NCBI GenBank assembly: GCA_015501075.1
Contig: JADNYJ010000288.1
Location: forward strand, 1-41,510
Source: Gymnopilus junonius
Taxonomy: Eukaryota > Basidiomycota > Agaricomycetes > Agaricales > Galerinaceae
Length of the DNA: 41,510 nt
Reading direction: 5' to 3'
A program made the position numbers and the translations under genes. Positions 21,537 to 30,789 of this stretch are shown here, in pieces (position 1 is the first letter of the stretch; each line of letters opens with the position of its first letter). The notes below the pieces were generated by a model. The model made no database searches and was not told the DNA's origin. It saw nothing but the letters and a program-made list of their open reading frames with translations.

Positions 21537-21722
21537 ACTTATGATGCCAAAAACCTGTTGACGGGAACGATTTAATTTGATCATGATCGATCGTGGCTAA
21601 TTATGAACGGCCCGGGGTGTCCGATCATGACCGAACGGACTGGGAGTGACAGTCGTCTGCTTGGTAAAACCAGTCTTGCCTCTCAACCTACCCTCTCAAT
21701 ACTTCGTAGGGACTCACTGAAA
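21537..21722. promoter_or_regulatory. Divergent promoter between HAD hydrolase and glutaredoxin
   Basis: 186 bp between the preferred start codons. It contains a near-palindrome TGATCATGATCGATCGTGGC (21579-21598) and the upstream ATG codons of both genes (21584 minus, 21603 plus), which would shrink the space to 18 bp if used. Confidence 0.4.
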
Positions 21723-22554
21723 ATGTCGACTCAACATTTTTCAAGACAATCCAAGGGAATGGCCTCACCAGTCCGTAGACGCCGCTTCATTATAGGTTCT
21801 GTCCTACTAGCTGGCATACTTTTCTTCTTTTTCTTCCCATGGGAGATACTTTTCTCTATTAAGGACGCTAATATCTCGCGCGCAAGCATAACAAGGCTCA
21901 CTAAATTAACAAGGACTGAAGTTGGAGAAATATATGGACTCCTGCATCTTGCGACCGGCGACAACGAGCAGGAACATGTCCTGAGCAATGCCGTTCAACT
22001 CGATCCTACTCAACCCATCGACCTTCCATTCTATGCTGCGGGTGATGCGAGCTTGGATTGGTCAAAAGAACGTAATAGAATTGACGAGGAATATCCTGTG
22101 ATAGTTTTCAGCAAGGTATGTGCCCAGCTTGAAGTGTAGAAAAGCTTCATTAATTTTGTTCTGGTCGCAGACATATTGCCAGTGGGTATGTTTTCTTGTC
22201 ATTAAGATTTCCATGGCCAAAGTTGGGCAATTTTCAGGTTTTCTCGCCGTGCCAAAGAGTTGCTTGCCTCCTATGAGCTTCAGCCACCTCCAAAAATTAT
22301 CGAGGTGGACATTCGAGGTGACACGGTTGATCGCCTTTCCTATTTCTTTTTGCTGATTCATCTTCAAAGACGACGGCAACGTCATAAAACATCTTCTGAC
22401 TAGGCTAACAAAACATTCCACATTTCCTAATGTCATTCTACGCGGAAAATCCATCGGTGGCTCTGACAGACTCCAGGAACTTCATGCCCAAAAATCTCTA
22501 CGGAAGCTTTTGGAGGACGCTGGCGCTCTCCCATTATCCAATGTCGGCAAGTAG
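21723..22554 (+). CDS. Membrane-anchored monothiol glutaredoxin (Grx6/Grx7-like)
   Basis: Thiol oxidoreductase of the secretory pathway by similarity to yeast Grx6/Grx7. Four exons: 21723-22115, 22171-22181, 22238-22317, 22370-22554; 222 residues from the ATG at 21723 (262 from the in-frame ATG at 21603). A basic stretch (ASPVRRRRFI) precedes one strong membrane segment (GSVLLAGILFFFFFPWEILF), as in a type II anchor. A linker follows, then the thioredoxin fold: PVIVFSKTYCQFSRRAKELL with a C-x-F-S monothiol active site, HSTFPNVIL with the cis-Pro loop, and GKSIGGSDRLQEL for glutathione binding. The active-site Cys is encoded by the 11-nt second exon. A copia element begins 136 bp after the stop. 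Confidence 0.92.
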
Positions 22555-22690
22555 TTTTTGGAGATTGTCAATGTATACGTAAAACTTTTTCGGAAAGTGT
22601 AATTCTAATTTATTTGGTAGCATATCAACTGTGCTGACTTTCGGAATTGATCATGAATTTTGAAATTTCATTGAGGGAGTACCTGGAAGT

Positions 22691-23150
22691 TGTAAGAATT
22701 ATCAAACAAATCCGAGCATGTCATCGCAGCGCCCGCACGCGCCTCGACTCTTGCCTAATCGGTATGTAATCCCGCCTCCATACGCCGTCTCTTGTAAACT
22801 ACTTGGCATTGTATATCGTAGTGGAGCCTCTAAGTTCCCTACAATTATTCTTAGCTTTCTTATTGTCTTATGCATTGTATATACTGCAGTTTCCCTGTAA
22901 TCTGGCGCATAAGTACACTAGGTTACTTGTAGTCTCTAACAGATTCCTGATATTTAGTAGTACTTAAGATGAGATTCTGAGCTATTCCGACCTCAGTTGA
23001 TTTCCCAATCAACTGAGGTGAATACATTCTATTACTTTTTACTAGTCTATTTACTTACTAGTTACTTAGCTTTGTTTCTAGGTAACTAATCCATACTCAG
23101 TCGATTTCCCAATCAACTGAGCTTTGTTTCTAGCCATTGTATTTCTTATA
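22691..23150 (+). repeat. 5' LTR of element 1
   Basis: 460 bp, TG...TA ends forming an imperfect inverted pair TGTAAGAA/TTCTTATA. Two hairpins of the form CTCAGTTGAT-TTCCCA-ATCAACTGAG lie at 22992-23017 (perfect stem) and 23096-23121 (one mismatch). Confidence 0.95.
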
Positions 23151-23162
23151 GGTTATGGGCCC
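23151..23162 (+). other. Primer binding site of element 1 (half-tRNA iMet)
   Basis: GGTTATGGGCCC directly follows the LTR. It complements the anticodon stem-loop part (GGGCCCAUAACC) of initiator tRNA-Met, as in Drosophila copia, where the 5' half of the cleaved tRNA primes. It is not a TGG start complementary to a tRNA 3' end. Confidence 0.8.
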
Positions 23163-23177
23163 CCGCCCTGTGCTTAA

Positions 23178-24240
23178 TTGATGAATTTAACTTGTTTACC
23201 TTGCGTGAATCTACTGTCTACCATGTCTGCTACCACTACTTCTCTGTCCGACTCCTTACCTTCTTCCATCCCGAAGCTTGACCCAAGCGGCCTGAACTGG
23301 GCCATTTTTCATGTCCATTTCATGGATGCTGTCGAGGCGAAGGGATTTTGGGGCCATTTCGATGGCACATCTGTTAAACCCGTACCTGTAACTGTTACCA
23401 GTCCTGGTGGTACAACCACCACCACACCTTTTACTGCCCAAGAAATTGCTGATGCAATTCAGTGGGAAAAGGACAAGCGGTCTGCTAAGTCATTACTTAC
23501 CCAGAAAATCCCCGATTCGACATTGATGCATGTCCATTCCAAAGCTACTGTCCAAGCTAGATGGGATGCCATCATTACCGAGTACACTCAGAAGGGCACT
23601 TATGTGCAAATGGATCTACGTACCCATTTTTTGGAATCCAAGTGCCTGGAGAAGGGTAATGTTCAACAATTTTTAGATGCCCTACGTGTTAAATGAGAAG
23701 AGTTAGTGACAGTTGGAGTGGCGATTAGCGAGGATGATTACTGTTCGACGATTATATCATTGTTACCCTATTTCCTCGCCAACTTCACATCCGGACTTCT
23801 TGCTTCGGCACTCCTATATTCTACCAACAAAACCATACCTCCCGACTCACTCATTTCTGCCATTTCAGAGGAATACGAGTGCTCTGTTAACCAGTGCTCT
23901 CATCATGCTGCTGGAAAAGCAAAGGATGACACCAAGGATGAGGCCTTGTCAGCTGCCAGTAGTTCCTCTAAATCTAAAGGGAAGGCAGCTTTTTGAAAGC
24001 CTCGTGGGGTTTGCTGGAATTGCAGCGAGGCTGGGCACTTTAAAGATAAATGTCCTAAGCCTGCCAAATCCACAAAACAGCCCAAAAAGGACAACTCACC
24101 TAGTACGTCTGGCATTGCCAATGTGGCTGCTGTTACCGATTTGGATTCCGAGGAGGAAGGGGCATGGGAGATGGAAAGCGTCATTCAGACACCACGAATC
24201 AAGCTTAGACTTCGTGCCAAGCCAACAGGCACCCTCTGAT
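23178..24240 (+). pseudogene. gag of element 1
   Basis: Gag-like frame starting near 23178 or 23223 (MSATTTSLSDSLPSSIPKLD) with an N-terminal domain (DPSGLNWAIFHVHFMDAVEA) of the fungal copia type and a CCHC zinc knuckle CWNCSEAGHFKDKC near 24015-24056. It is interrupted by TGA at 23694 and 23994. The reading frame then changes near 24190-24240 through an indel, and the frame resumes in the protease region. Confidence 0.88.
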
Positions 24241-27200
24241 ACAACTGCGGAATCTGATGATGTAGACTCAATGCCCGGTCTTCAAACGACGAGCAATTCA
24301 GTATCTGATGGTGAGGATGAAGGGTTGGAGTACATGGATAACCCTGAGGACGAGGACGAGGACAGGTATTCGGAGCTAGGGGATGACATCAACAATTTCA
24401 ATGACAAGGCTTGGAATTCGGACTTACCGGATGGAGAAATATTTCCTGAACAGGAATATGTCAGTGAGGAATTAGCCTTTGTGGGTGAGTGTCTTGTCAA
24501 GGAGGAACCGACTGCTCAGATTGAGCTTTATGATTCAGGGTGCACGAAGCACATATCCCCATATCACGATGATCTTCTTAATTTTGAGGATATCCTGCCC
24601 AAGCCATTCCGCCTGCTAACAAACAGAAGTTCAGGCAACGGGCAAAGGCGAGCTCATTGTTGACATACCTAATGGCCTTGACACCTCGAAGCTGCACCTA
24701 ACCGAGGTGCTGTATTCTCCCAAAGTTGGCTATACCCTTGTTTCCATGGGTAGCCTTGACGCCCAAGGTTTTGTCTTGACGTTTGGGGATGGGAAATGCT
24801 CTATCAAAGCACCAGGTGGTGAGCATTTGGGTGAAGTTCCTAAGAACAAAAAGGGACTTTACGAGTTGAGCATGAGGTCGAGACGGCAGATTTAGCTGTG
24901 GAGGAAATTACTCTGGACCAGCTTCACCGCTGTATGGGGCATATTTCCCCTGACGTTGCTTGTCAGCTTGTTAGCCAAGGTTTCATGACAGGCATGCACT
25001 TGGAAGACTCACCGGAAGAGTACCATCCTTCTGCGAGTCATGTGTTTATGCCAAAGCCACGCAAAAGCCAATTCAGAAAGTGAGGAGTGGCGAGAGGGTG
25101 AAGGAATTCAGGGGTGAGGTGCATAGCAACTTGTGGGGACCAGTGCCGGTGGAATCTAAAGGTGGAAAGCATTATTATATCACTTACACAGATGATAAAA
25201 TGCGCTTCACGACCGTTTACCTCTTGTGCACCAAGGATCAAGCATTTGGATCCTACAAGGAGTATGAAGCATGGGTTAAAACCCAACTTGACATACCCAT
25301 CAAGATCCTTCATACGGATCAGGGTGGTGAATACCTGTCTACGGAATTCAGTTCCCATCTCAGAGCCAAAGGAATGGAGGTGAAACTCACCATTCATGAT
25401 ACCCCTCAGCATAATGGAGTTGCGGAATGATGCAATAGGACCATTGTCGAGTGTATACATGCTCTTTTGCATGCCAGTGGTCTTCCGTGAGCTCTCTGGG
25501 GTGAGGCGGCTTGCCATGTCGTCTGGCTGATGAATCGTATGACGACAAAGGCCGTCGATGGGATGACACCATTTGAGGCTACATTTGGGAAGAAACCAGA
25601 CATCAGTGAGGTATGCGAATGGGGAGAGAAACTGTGGGTACACATAGAGGGTGGAGACAAGCTTGGTGGCCATGTCCGAGAAGGGCGATGGATGGGAGTT
25701 TCTGATGAATCTAGGGGAGTCCGCATTTATTGGCCAGACACATGAACTGTGGCCACAGAGCACAACATCTATTATGACAAGACAGGAGCATCAGCTTCTC
25801 ATCTCGAAGGGGAGGATTGGGAATTTATCGAAATGAAATCTGACACACCTGTTGTCAATTTGAAATCTTCATCCAATTCTCCGAGCCTTGAGGATGATCC
25901 CACCACGCCGTCTGCTCCACCTGACCCCCCTTCTGATGAATCTGCATCAGAACAGGAACTGCTGCTTCCCTCAAAACATATCAGGTGACCTACCAAGAAA
26001 CTCACAGACATCTTGGAAGGCCATGCTGTGGCTTCACATTTTCCCAACAACCCTAAAATTACCGTTGGGGTACAGTTGCCAGCCAATAAATCCATGGAAC
26101 CCCTTATTGAAGATGAAGGGCATGCGGACTGGGTTTTGCTAGTGGAATGGGATGATGAGCATGCGTTGGCAGCTGAGATTAGCCAAATGGAGGCACTCGA
26201 GCCACGAAATATCATCGACACCAGAAAGCGGTCAGATTGGCCACTATGGGACAAGGCTATACAGGAGGAATTAGCAGTTTTGAGAGATGCAGGAACTTGG
26301 GAACTCATTGACACACCTTCAGGAGCCAACATCATCGGCTCTAAGTAGGTTTTCAAAGCGAAGAAGGACGCCGCTGGGAATGTCATTTGATACAAGGTGA
26401 GACTTGTTGCCCAAGGGTTCTCGCAAGTGCCAGGCATCAACTACTTCGACACCTTTGCACCTGTAGCATGTTTGTCATCGATCCGAGCCGTTTTGGTGAT
26501 TGGAGCTGCGGAGGACTACAAAATGCATCAGATAGACATCAAGGGTGCATACTTGAATGGAGTACTTACCTCTGATGAGGTTATCTTCATGCGTCAACCT
26601 CCTGGATTTGTGATCCCTGGCAAAGTTTGCCGTCTTGTCAAGACCTTGTATGGCCTGAAGCAGTCGGGGTGGTGGTGGTATCAGCGGATGGTGGAGATCA
26701 TGGAGAAGTTGGGGTTCAAGTGGTGTTATGTTGATGAAGCAGTATTCTTTAAGAGGGAGGGAGGGACGTTCATCGTGGTGTTGGTTCACGTTGATGATTG
26801 CATGATCGTTGCAATGTCAATGAAACTAATTTTAGATTTCAAGATCAAGATCGCCAAGCATGTTGGCATCTCAGATCTTGGAATGCTTCATTGGATTCTC
26901 GGAATAGAGATCCGCCGTGACCACCCTGGATGCTTAATTTATCTCTCTCAATGTTCATATATCGACTCAATGCTTTGCTGTTATGGATTTGACGACCTCA
27001 AGCCCATTTCCTTGCCTATGGAAACATCCATCCATCTCACATCTGCTCAGTCCCCCTTGATGATGCTTGAAATTGCTCGCATGAGCAATATTCTGTACCA
27101 TGAAGCCATGGGTTCTCTGATGTATGTGTCTCTGGGAACACGTCCTGATATCTCCTACGCTGTCCAAACCGTGTCTCGATTTTCTAAGGACCCAGGTGAA

Positions 27201-27752
27201 GCTCACTGGATGGCCGTTAAATGGATTTTTCATTATCTAAAGGGAACAAAGGAACTCTGGTTATCTTATGGAGGACAAAGGAAGGCATTAACTGGTTTTG
27301 CCGATGCAGATGGCAGCATGGCTGAGGACAGACATGCTATTTTGGGGTATGCATTTTTGCTAAATGGTGGTGCTATCTCGTGGTCTGCTAAACGACAGGA
27401 AATCATCTCACTTTCGACAATGGAAAGCAAATATGTTGCTGTTACACATGCGTCCAAGGAAGCCCTTTGGCTTTGTTCCCTTATTTCACAGCTTTTCAAC
27501 ATCACTCTCAACACTATGACTCTTTTCTCTGACAACCAATCGGCGATTGCCCTTATGAAGGATCACCAATATCACCCGCGCATGAAGCACATTGACATAC
27601 ACTTTCACTTTATCCATTGGATCATTGAAAACAGATCTATTCACCTTATCTATTGTCCTACTGATGAGATGATCGCGGATTCACTCACCAAGGCTCTCCC
27701 TTCACCCAAGGTCAAACACTTTGTGAACAAATTCGGACTCATATTAGTTTGA
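24241..27752 (+). pseudogene. pol of element 1: protease, integrase, RT, RNase H
   Basis: Order typical of Ty1/copia. Protease motif YDSGCTKHISP is near 24526. A GAG-pre-integrase region (LDQLHRCMGHIS) is near 24915, and the integrase core (HSNLWGPVPVES... HTDQGGEYLSTEF) is near 25125-25350. RT follows (RLVAQGFSQVPGINYFDTFAPV, IDIKGAYLNG, VLVHVDDCMI) in 26397-26810, and RNase H (GFADADGSMAED, STMESKYVAV, SDNQSAIALM) in 27295-27555. From 25080 the frame is one register with stops TGA 25428, 25488, 25743, 25986, 26388 and TAG 26346. Frameshifts lie near 24630 and 25035. The frame ends at a TGA (27750-27752) just before the purine tract. Confidence 0.93.
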
Positions 27753-27759
27753 AGGGGAG
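27751..27759 (+). other. Polypurine tract of element 1
   Basis: GAAGGGGAG immediately before the 3' LTR start (TGTAAGAA at 27760), the expected plus-strand priming site. Confidence 0.85.
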
Positions 27760-28220
27760 TGTAAGAATTATCAAACAAATCTGAGCATGTCATTGCAGCA
27801 CCTGCATGTGCCTCGACTCTTGCCTAATTGGTATGTAATCCCACCTCCATACACCATCTCTTGTAAACTACTTGGCATTGTATATCGTAGTGGAGCCTCT
27901 AAGTTTCCCTACAATTATTCTTAGCTTTCTTATTGTCTTATGCATTGTATATACTGCAGTTTCCCTGTAATCTGGCGCATAAGTACACTAGGTTACTTGT
28001 AGTCTCTAACAGATTCCTGATATTTAGTAGTACTTAAGATGAGATTCTGAGCTATTCCGACCTCAGTTGATTTCCCAATCAACTGAGGTGAATACGTTCT
28101 ATTACTTTTTACTAGTCTATTTACTTACTAGTTACTTAGCTTTGTTTCTAGGTAACTAATCCATACTCAGTCGATTTCCCAATCAACTGAGCTTTGTTTC
28201 TAGCCATTGTATTTCTTATA
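27760..28220 (+). repeat. 3' LTR of element 1
   Basis: 461 bp. Compared with the 5' LTR it has ten C-to-T or G-to-A changes at CpG in its first 97 bp and one inserted T. One further CpG site differs in the other direction. It is followed by the GAAGT target duplication. Confidence 0.95.
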
Positions 28221-28225
28221 GAAGT

Positions 28226-28719
28226 ATGTATGTATGTAAAAGTCTATCAAAATTTTGCTTTCAGTGCAAATTTATTTTTCTGATTTTCCAACTGATGGAC
28301 TGTACCTGCAGAAGTTGAGCAATTTCAAATTTCGTCGATTTCAATCGATGGTAACCTGACCTGAGAATGTTAAGTCACGTGTAGCACTCAACTTCAGAAG
28401 CTTAAAGTTGATTCTTGAAGCTCATCTTGAATGTCCTTGCCTCAGCACTCAACATCAAGTTATGACATTGATTCAAGTGCTTAAGGCAAAGGCATGACAA
28501 ATATTTCTCCATCAGTAATACAGAGCTCATGAAATTATGCTACCATTGATCAGATGTTTATGTCTTTTTTAGCCCCCCAAACCTGATCAAATCCTTCAAT
28601 GCTTGTCCTGATATAGACACAAAGCTGCCACAGGATTCAAGCCAAACTAAGGATTATGTTGCCTGGCCTAATCTTTGGAAGACACTCATCTATTCTTTGC
28701 ATCCTCCTTCCCATCTACC
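28226..28719. other. Spacer after element 1, probably host sequence
   Basis: It begins with a short ATGT tandem run (28225-28236) and is AT-rich. An imperfect inverted repeat with arms of about 24 bases lies at 28435-28492. No ORF with recognisable features. Confidence 0.5.
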
Positions 28720-29056
28720 ATGCTGAACCAGGTGAAGTTGCTTGCTTGTTTGCTCATGGTCTTTGTGTTAGCTTTCTCCCTTATACATTCAGGACTGGCA
28801 CAATTGTTTGATACTCCTGAGCATGCTGCTTTGAATATGTTCCCACTCGATTCTCATGGGCACCTCAGCTTGCTACCTAGTAAACACTTGTCCTGTCCCC
28901 AGTCACATATAGACAATGAAGAAACAGCTGAGCAGGTCATAAAGGAGTGGGATCCATATAGATTTGTGAAAGGTCTGCCAACAAAACTATTTCAAGGTGA
29001 GTTTTGGTTTTCTTTAATCAGTGATATAATTGTTGAAAGAATCCAAGACAACCTTC
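28720..29056 (+). pseudogene. 5' fragment of an unknown secreted-type protein, cut by element 2
   Basis: Starting at 28720 the frame encodes a classical signal peptide (MLNQVKLLACLLMVFVLAFS, then LIHSGLAQ) and about 60 further residues (LFDTPEHAALNMFPLDSHG, EQVIKEWDPYRFVKGLPTKL). A possible 5' splice site (CAAG|GTGAGT) lies at 28996. The frame enters the LTR at 29057 with no continuation downstream of the element, so the gene is truncated or its rest has moved. The family is not recognised. A start at 28675 is open too but would place the signal peptide internally. Confidence 0.5.
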
Positions 29057-29454
29057 TGTTGACATGATAAGTGTCCATGTGACTACATCACATGACTCAC
29101 ATGACATGCGTGATCAGATGCATCTATATGTGACTAGATCCAGTGACGACAGAGTATCATAGTCATCTTATATGACTAAAACATGTGATCACTTAGTGAG
29201 TGTATTACTCATCTTGTGAGTAGATATTAGTAATTACATAGTAATTAGCTGAGTAATTGCCTTATGCATTACTCATATGTAGTTAGTCACTGCATGTCCT
29301 GTAGGTATATAAGGATGCTCTAAACAGCATCCTAATCTAAGTCATTTGCACTTCTGTAGTACCTAAGTAGTCACCTTAGCACTAGCCTCTCACAACCCAG
29401 GTAAGATAGTAGTTACAACAATACTATGCAGAGCGCACTACTTGCTGCTCAATA
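29057..29454 (+). repeat. 5' LTR of element 2
   Basis: 398 bp, starts TGTTGACATG and ends GCTCAATA. It contains TATATAAG (29306-29313) as a likely LTR promoter and a TAATTAC-ATA-GTAATTA palindrome. It lacks about 30 bp present near the end of the 3' LTR. Confidence 0.93.
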
Positions 29455-29466
29455 GGTTATGGGCCC
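29455..29466 (+). other. Primer binding site of element 2 (half-tRNA iMet)
   Basis: GGTTATGGGCCC, identical to the site of element 1 although the LTRs are unrelated. It complements the anticodon stem-loop side of initiator tRNA-Met. Confidence 0.8.
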
Positions 29467-29483
29467 CAATGGCAAAGCATGCT

Positions 29484-29705
29484 GTTCGCCATTGGCAGAA
29501 CCTGCTGGACATTGAGTTCACCTTAGGGCAGAACCTGTCTAGCATAGTTCGCTATTGTGCAGAACCTGCTTAGCATCGGTCTGTAGCTTACTTCTACCTG
29601 GGAAGATAGTTCGCCGTCAGGCAGAACATCAACCACAGCTGTTCATCGCAAGACAGAATGCTCTCCCATAATTGTTCGCTACCATGCGCAACATTGTATA
29701 GGGCC
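29484..29705 (+). repeat. Tandem 31-33 bp repeats in the leader of element 2
   Basis: Seven imperfect units begin at 29484, 29516, 29547, 29578, 29609, 29641 and 29674. The core reads GTTCGC-N5-6-GCAGAAC followed by CTGCTTAGCAT-like sequence. In units 1, 3 and 5 GTTCGC can pair with GC(A)GAAC, giving a 6-bp stem with one bulged A. Units 2, 4 and 6 are more degenerate. Confidence 0.8.
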
Positions 29706-29889
29706 TTGTTATGTGGGCCCAGACATCTGTCACTGTCTGGACAAATTACCCTTAAGGGGTTAATTCCATGTCTGGCACAGGTATTTTTAGCAGTGCTTTC
29801 CTTATTTAGCATGCTTTTACACACCTGTCGCTGACACAACCCAGCCTTTTTCTTAACAGAAATCCCAATCATCCAAACTATCTCAACAA

Positions 29890-30789
29890 ATGTCTTCCAT
29901 AAAGAACACCACTTCCATCTCCTTCACTGCCTCCGACCTTCCGAAATTCGATGGTCACCACTACCACCAATGGGCATCCAAAATGGAGGCTGTCATACTC
30001 CATATGGACATTAAAGCCGTCCTTGAAGGCACCCTTACCACTCCTTCAGAGCAACAAATTAGGGAACCTGCCTTTCCCTCTGGCACTCATGCCACTGATA
30101 CCACTCCTGCCACCAGGCCTACCCAGGCTGATCTCAACCTGTACAATGCCCACTTCTCTCACTGGACTGCCACCGAGGAAACATACCACCATAAATTGGA
30201 GAGTTTCAACTCCAAGAATGCCAAGGCACTTGGTCTTTTGGCCATGTGCCTCGATACTGGTATATGGGACCAGGTTAAAAACCTGTCTGCAGCTCAAGCA
30301 TGGGATTGGATCAAAACGAAGTACTCCAAGGAGATGTTCGTCGAGACCCTCGAGGACTTTAGGGTCCTTATGAATCTCAAGATTGATCTATCCGATCCCA
30401 ACCCCCAGCTTGCCAAGTTCCATTACCACTATGGACGTCTCCCACTCATCAATGATGCAAATGCCTCAGCATCAACTGGTTCCACCAGCATGGTACCCAT
30501 GGTCTCTGAGTCCATGGCATGCCTTGTTCTACTTATGAATCTTCCACTTGCCATGAATGTCACGTCGCAAGAATCCATTTATCAGCAGATGATGGAAGAT
30601 TTCACTAGGCAAAACTCAGTTCCAAATATGGAACTGAAAGACCTCTTTGACAGCATTCACACCACATGGGCTGCCCGATTTGGGCACCTTAAGCAGCATG
30701 AGCAACCCAAGTGCGGCACATTCTATGTGCTGAAGCAGCTCAACCTGCCTAAGGACAGCCGCCCAGAAACCAACAGGCTAGCAATGTGA
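29890..30789 (+). pseudogene. gag of element 2
   Basis: A 299-codon open frame starting MSSIKNTTSISFTASDLPKF with the copia gag opening KFDGHHYHQWASKMEAVI and UBN2-like helices (LGLLAMCLDTGIWDQVKNL, AWDWIKTKYSKEMFVETLED). It ends at TGA 30787-30789, one register away from pol. The last dozen codons (from about 30755) probably lie past an indel, because the pol frame reads a Gln/Asn-rich sequence there. No CCHC zinc knuckle is seen. Confidence 0.85.

Larger units (their letters stand above)
22691..28220 (+). mobile_element. Complete but inactive Ty1/copia retrotransposon (element 1)
   Basis: LTRs at 22691-23150 and 27760-28220 begin TGTAAGAA and end TTCTTATA. A perfect 5-bp target duplication GAAGT flanks it (22686-22690, 28221-28225). 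The internal region has a primer site directly after the LTR, gag with a zinc knuckle, protease, integrase, RT and RNase H in copia order, and a purine tract before the 3' LTR. At least eight in-frame stops and three frameshifts make it non-coding. The LTRs differ by eleven substitutions, all at CpG, and one indel. Confidence 0.96.

Noticed and set aside
29484..29705. CRISPR-like array
   Set aside because: Units are imperfect, without constant repeats and variable spacers, and lie in a eukaryotic retrotransposon leader.
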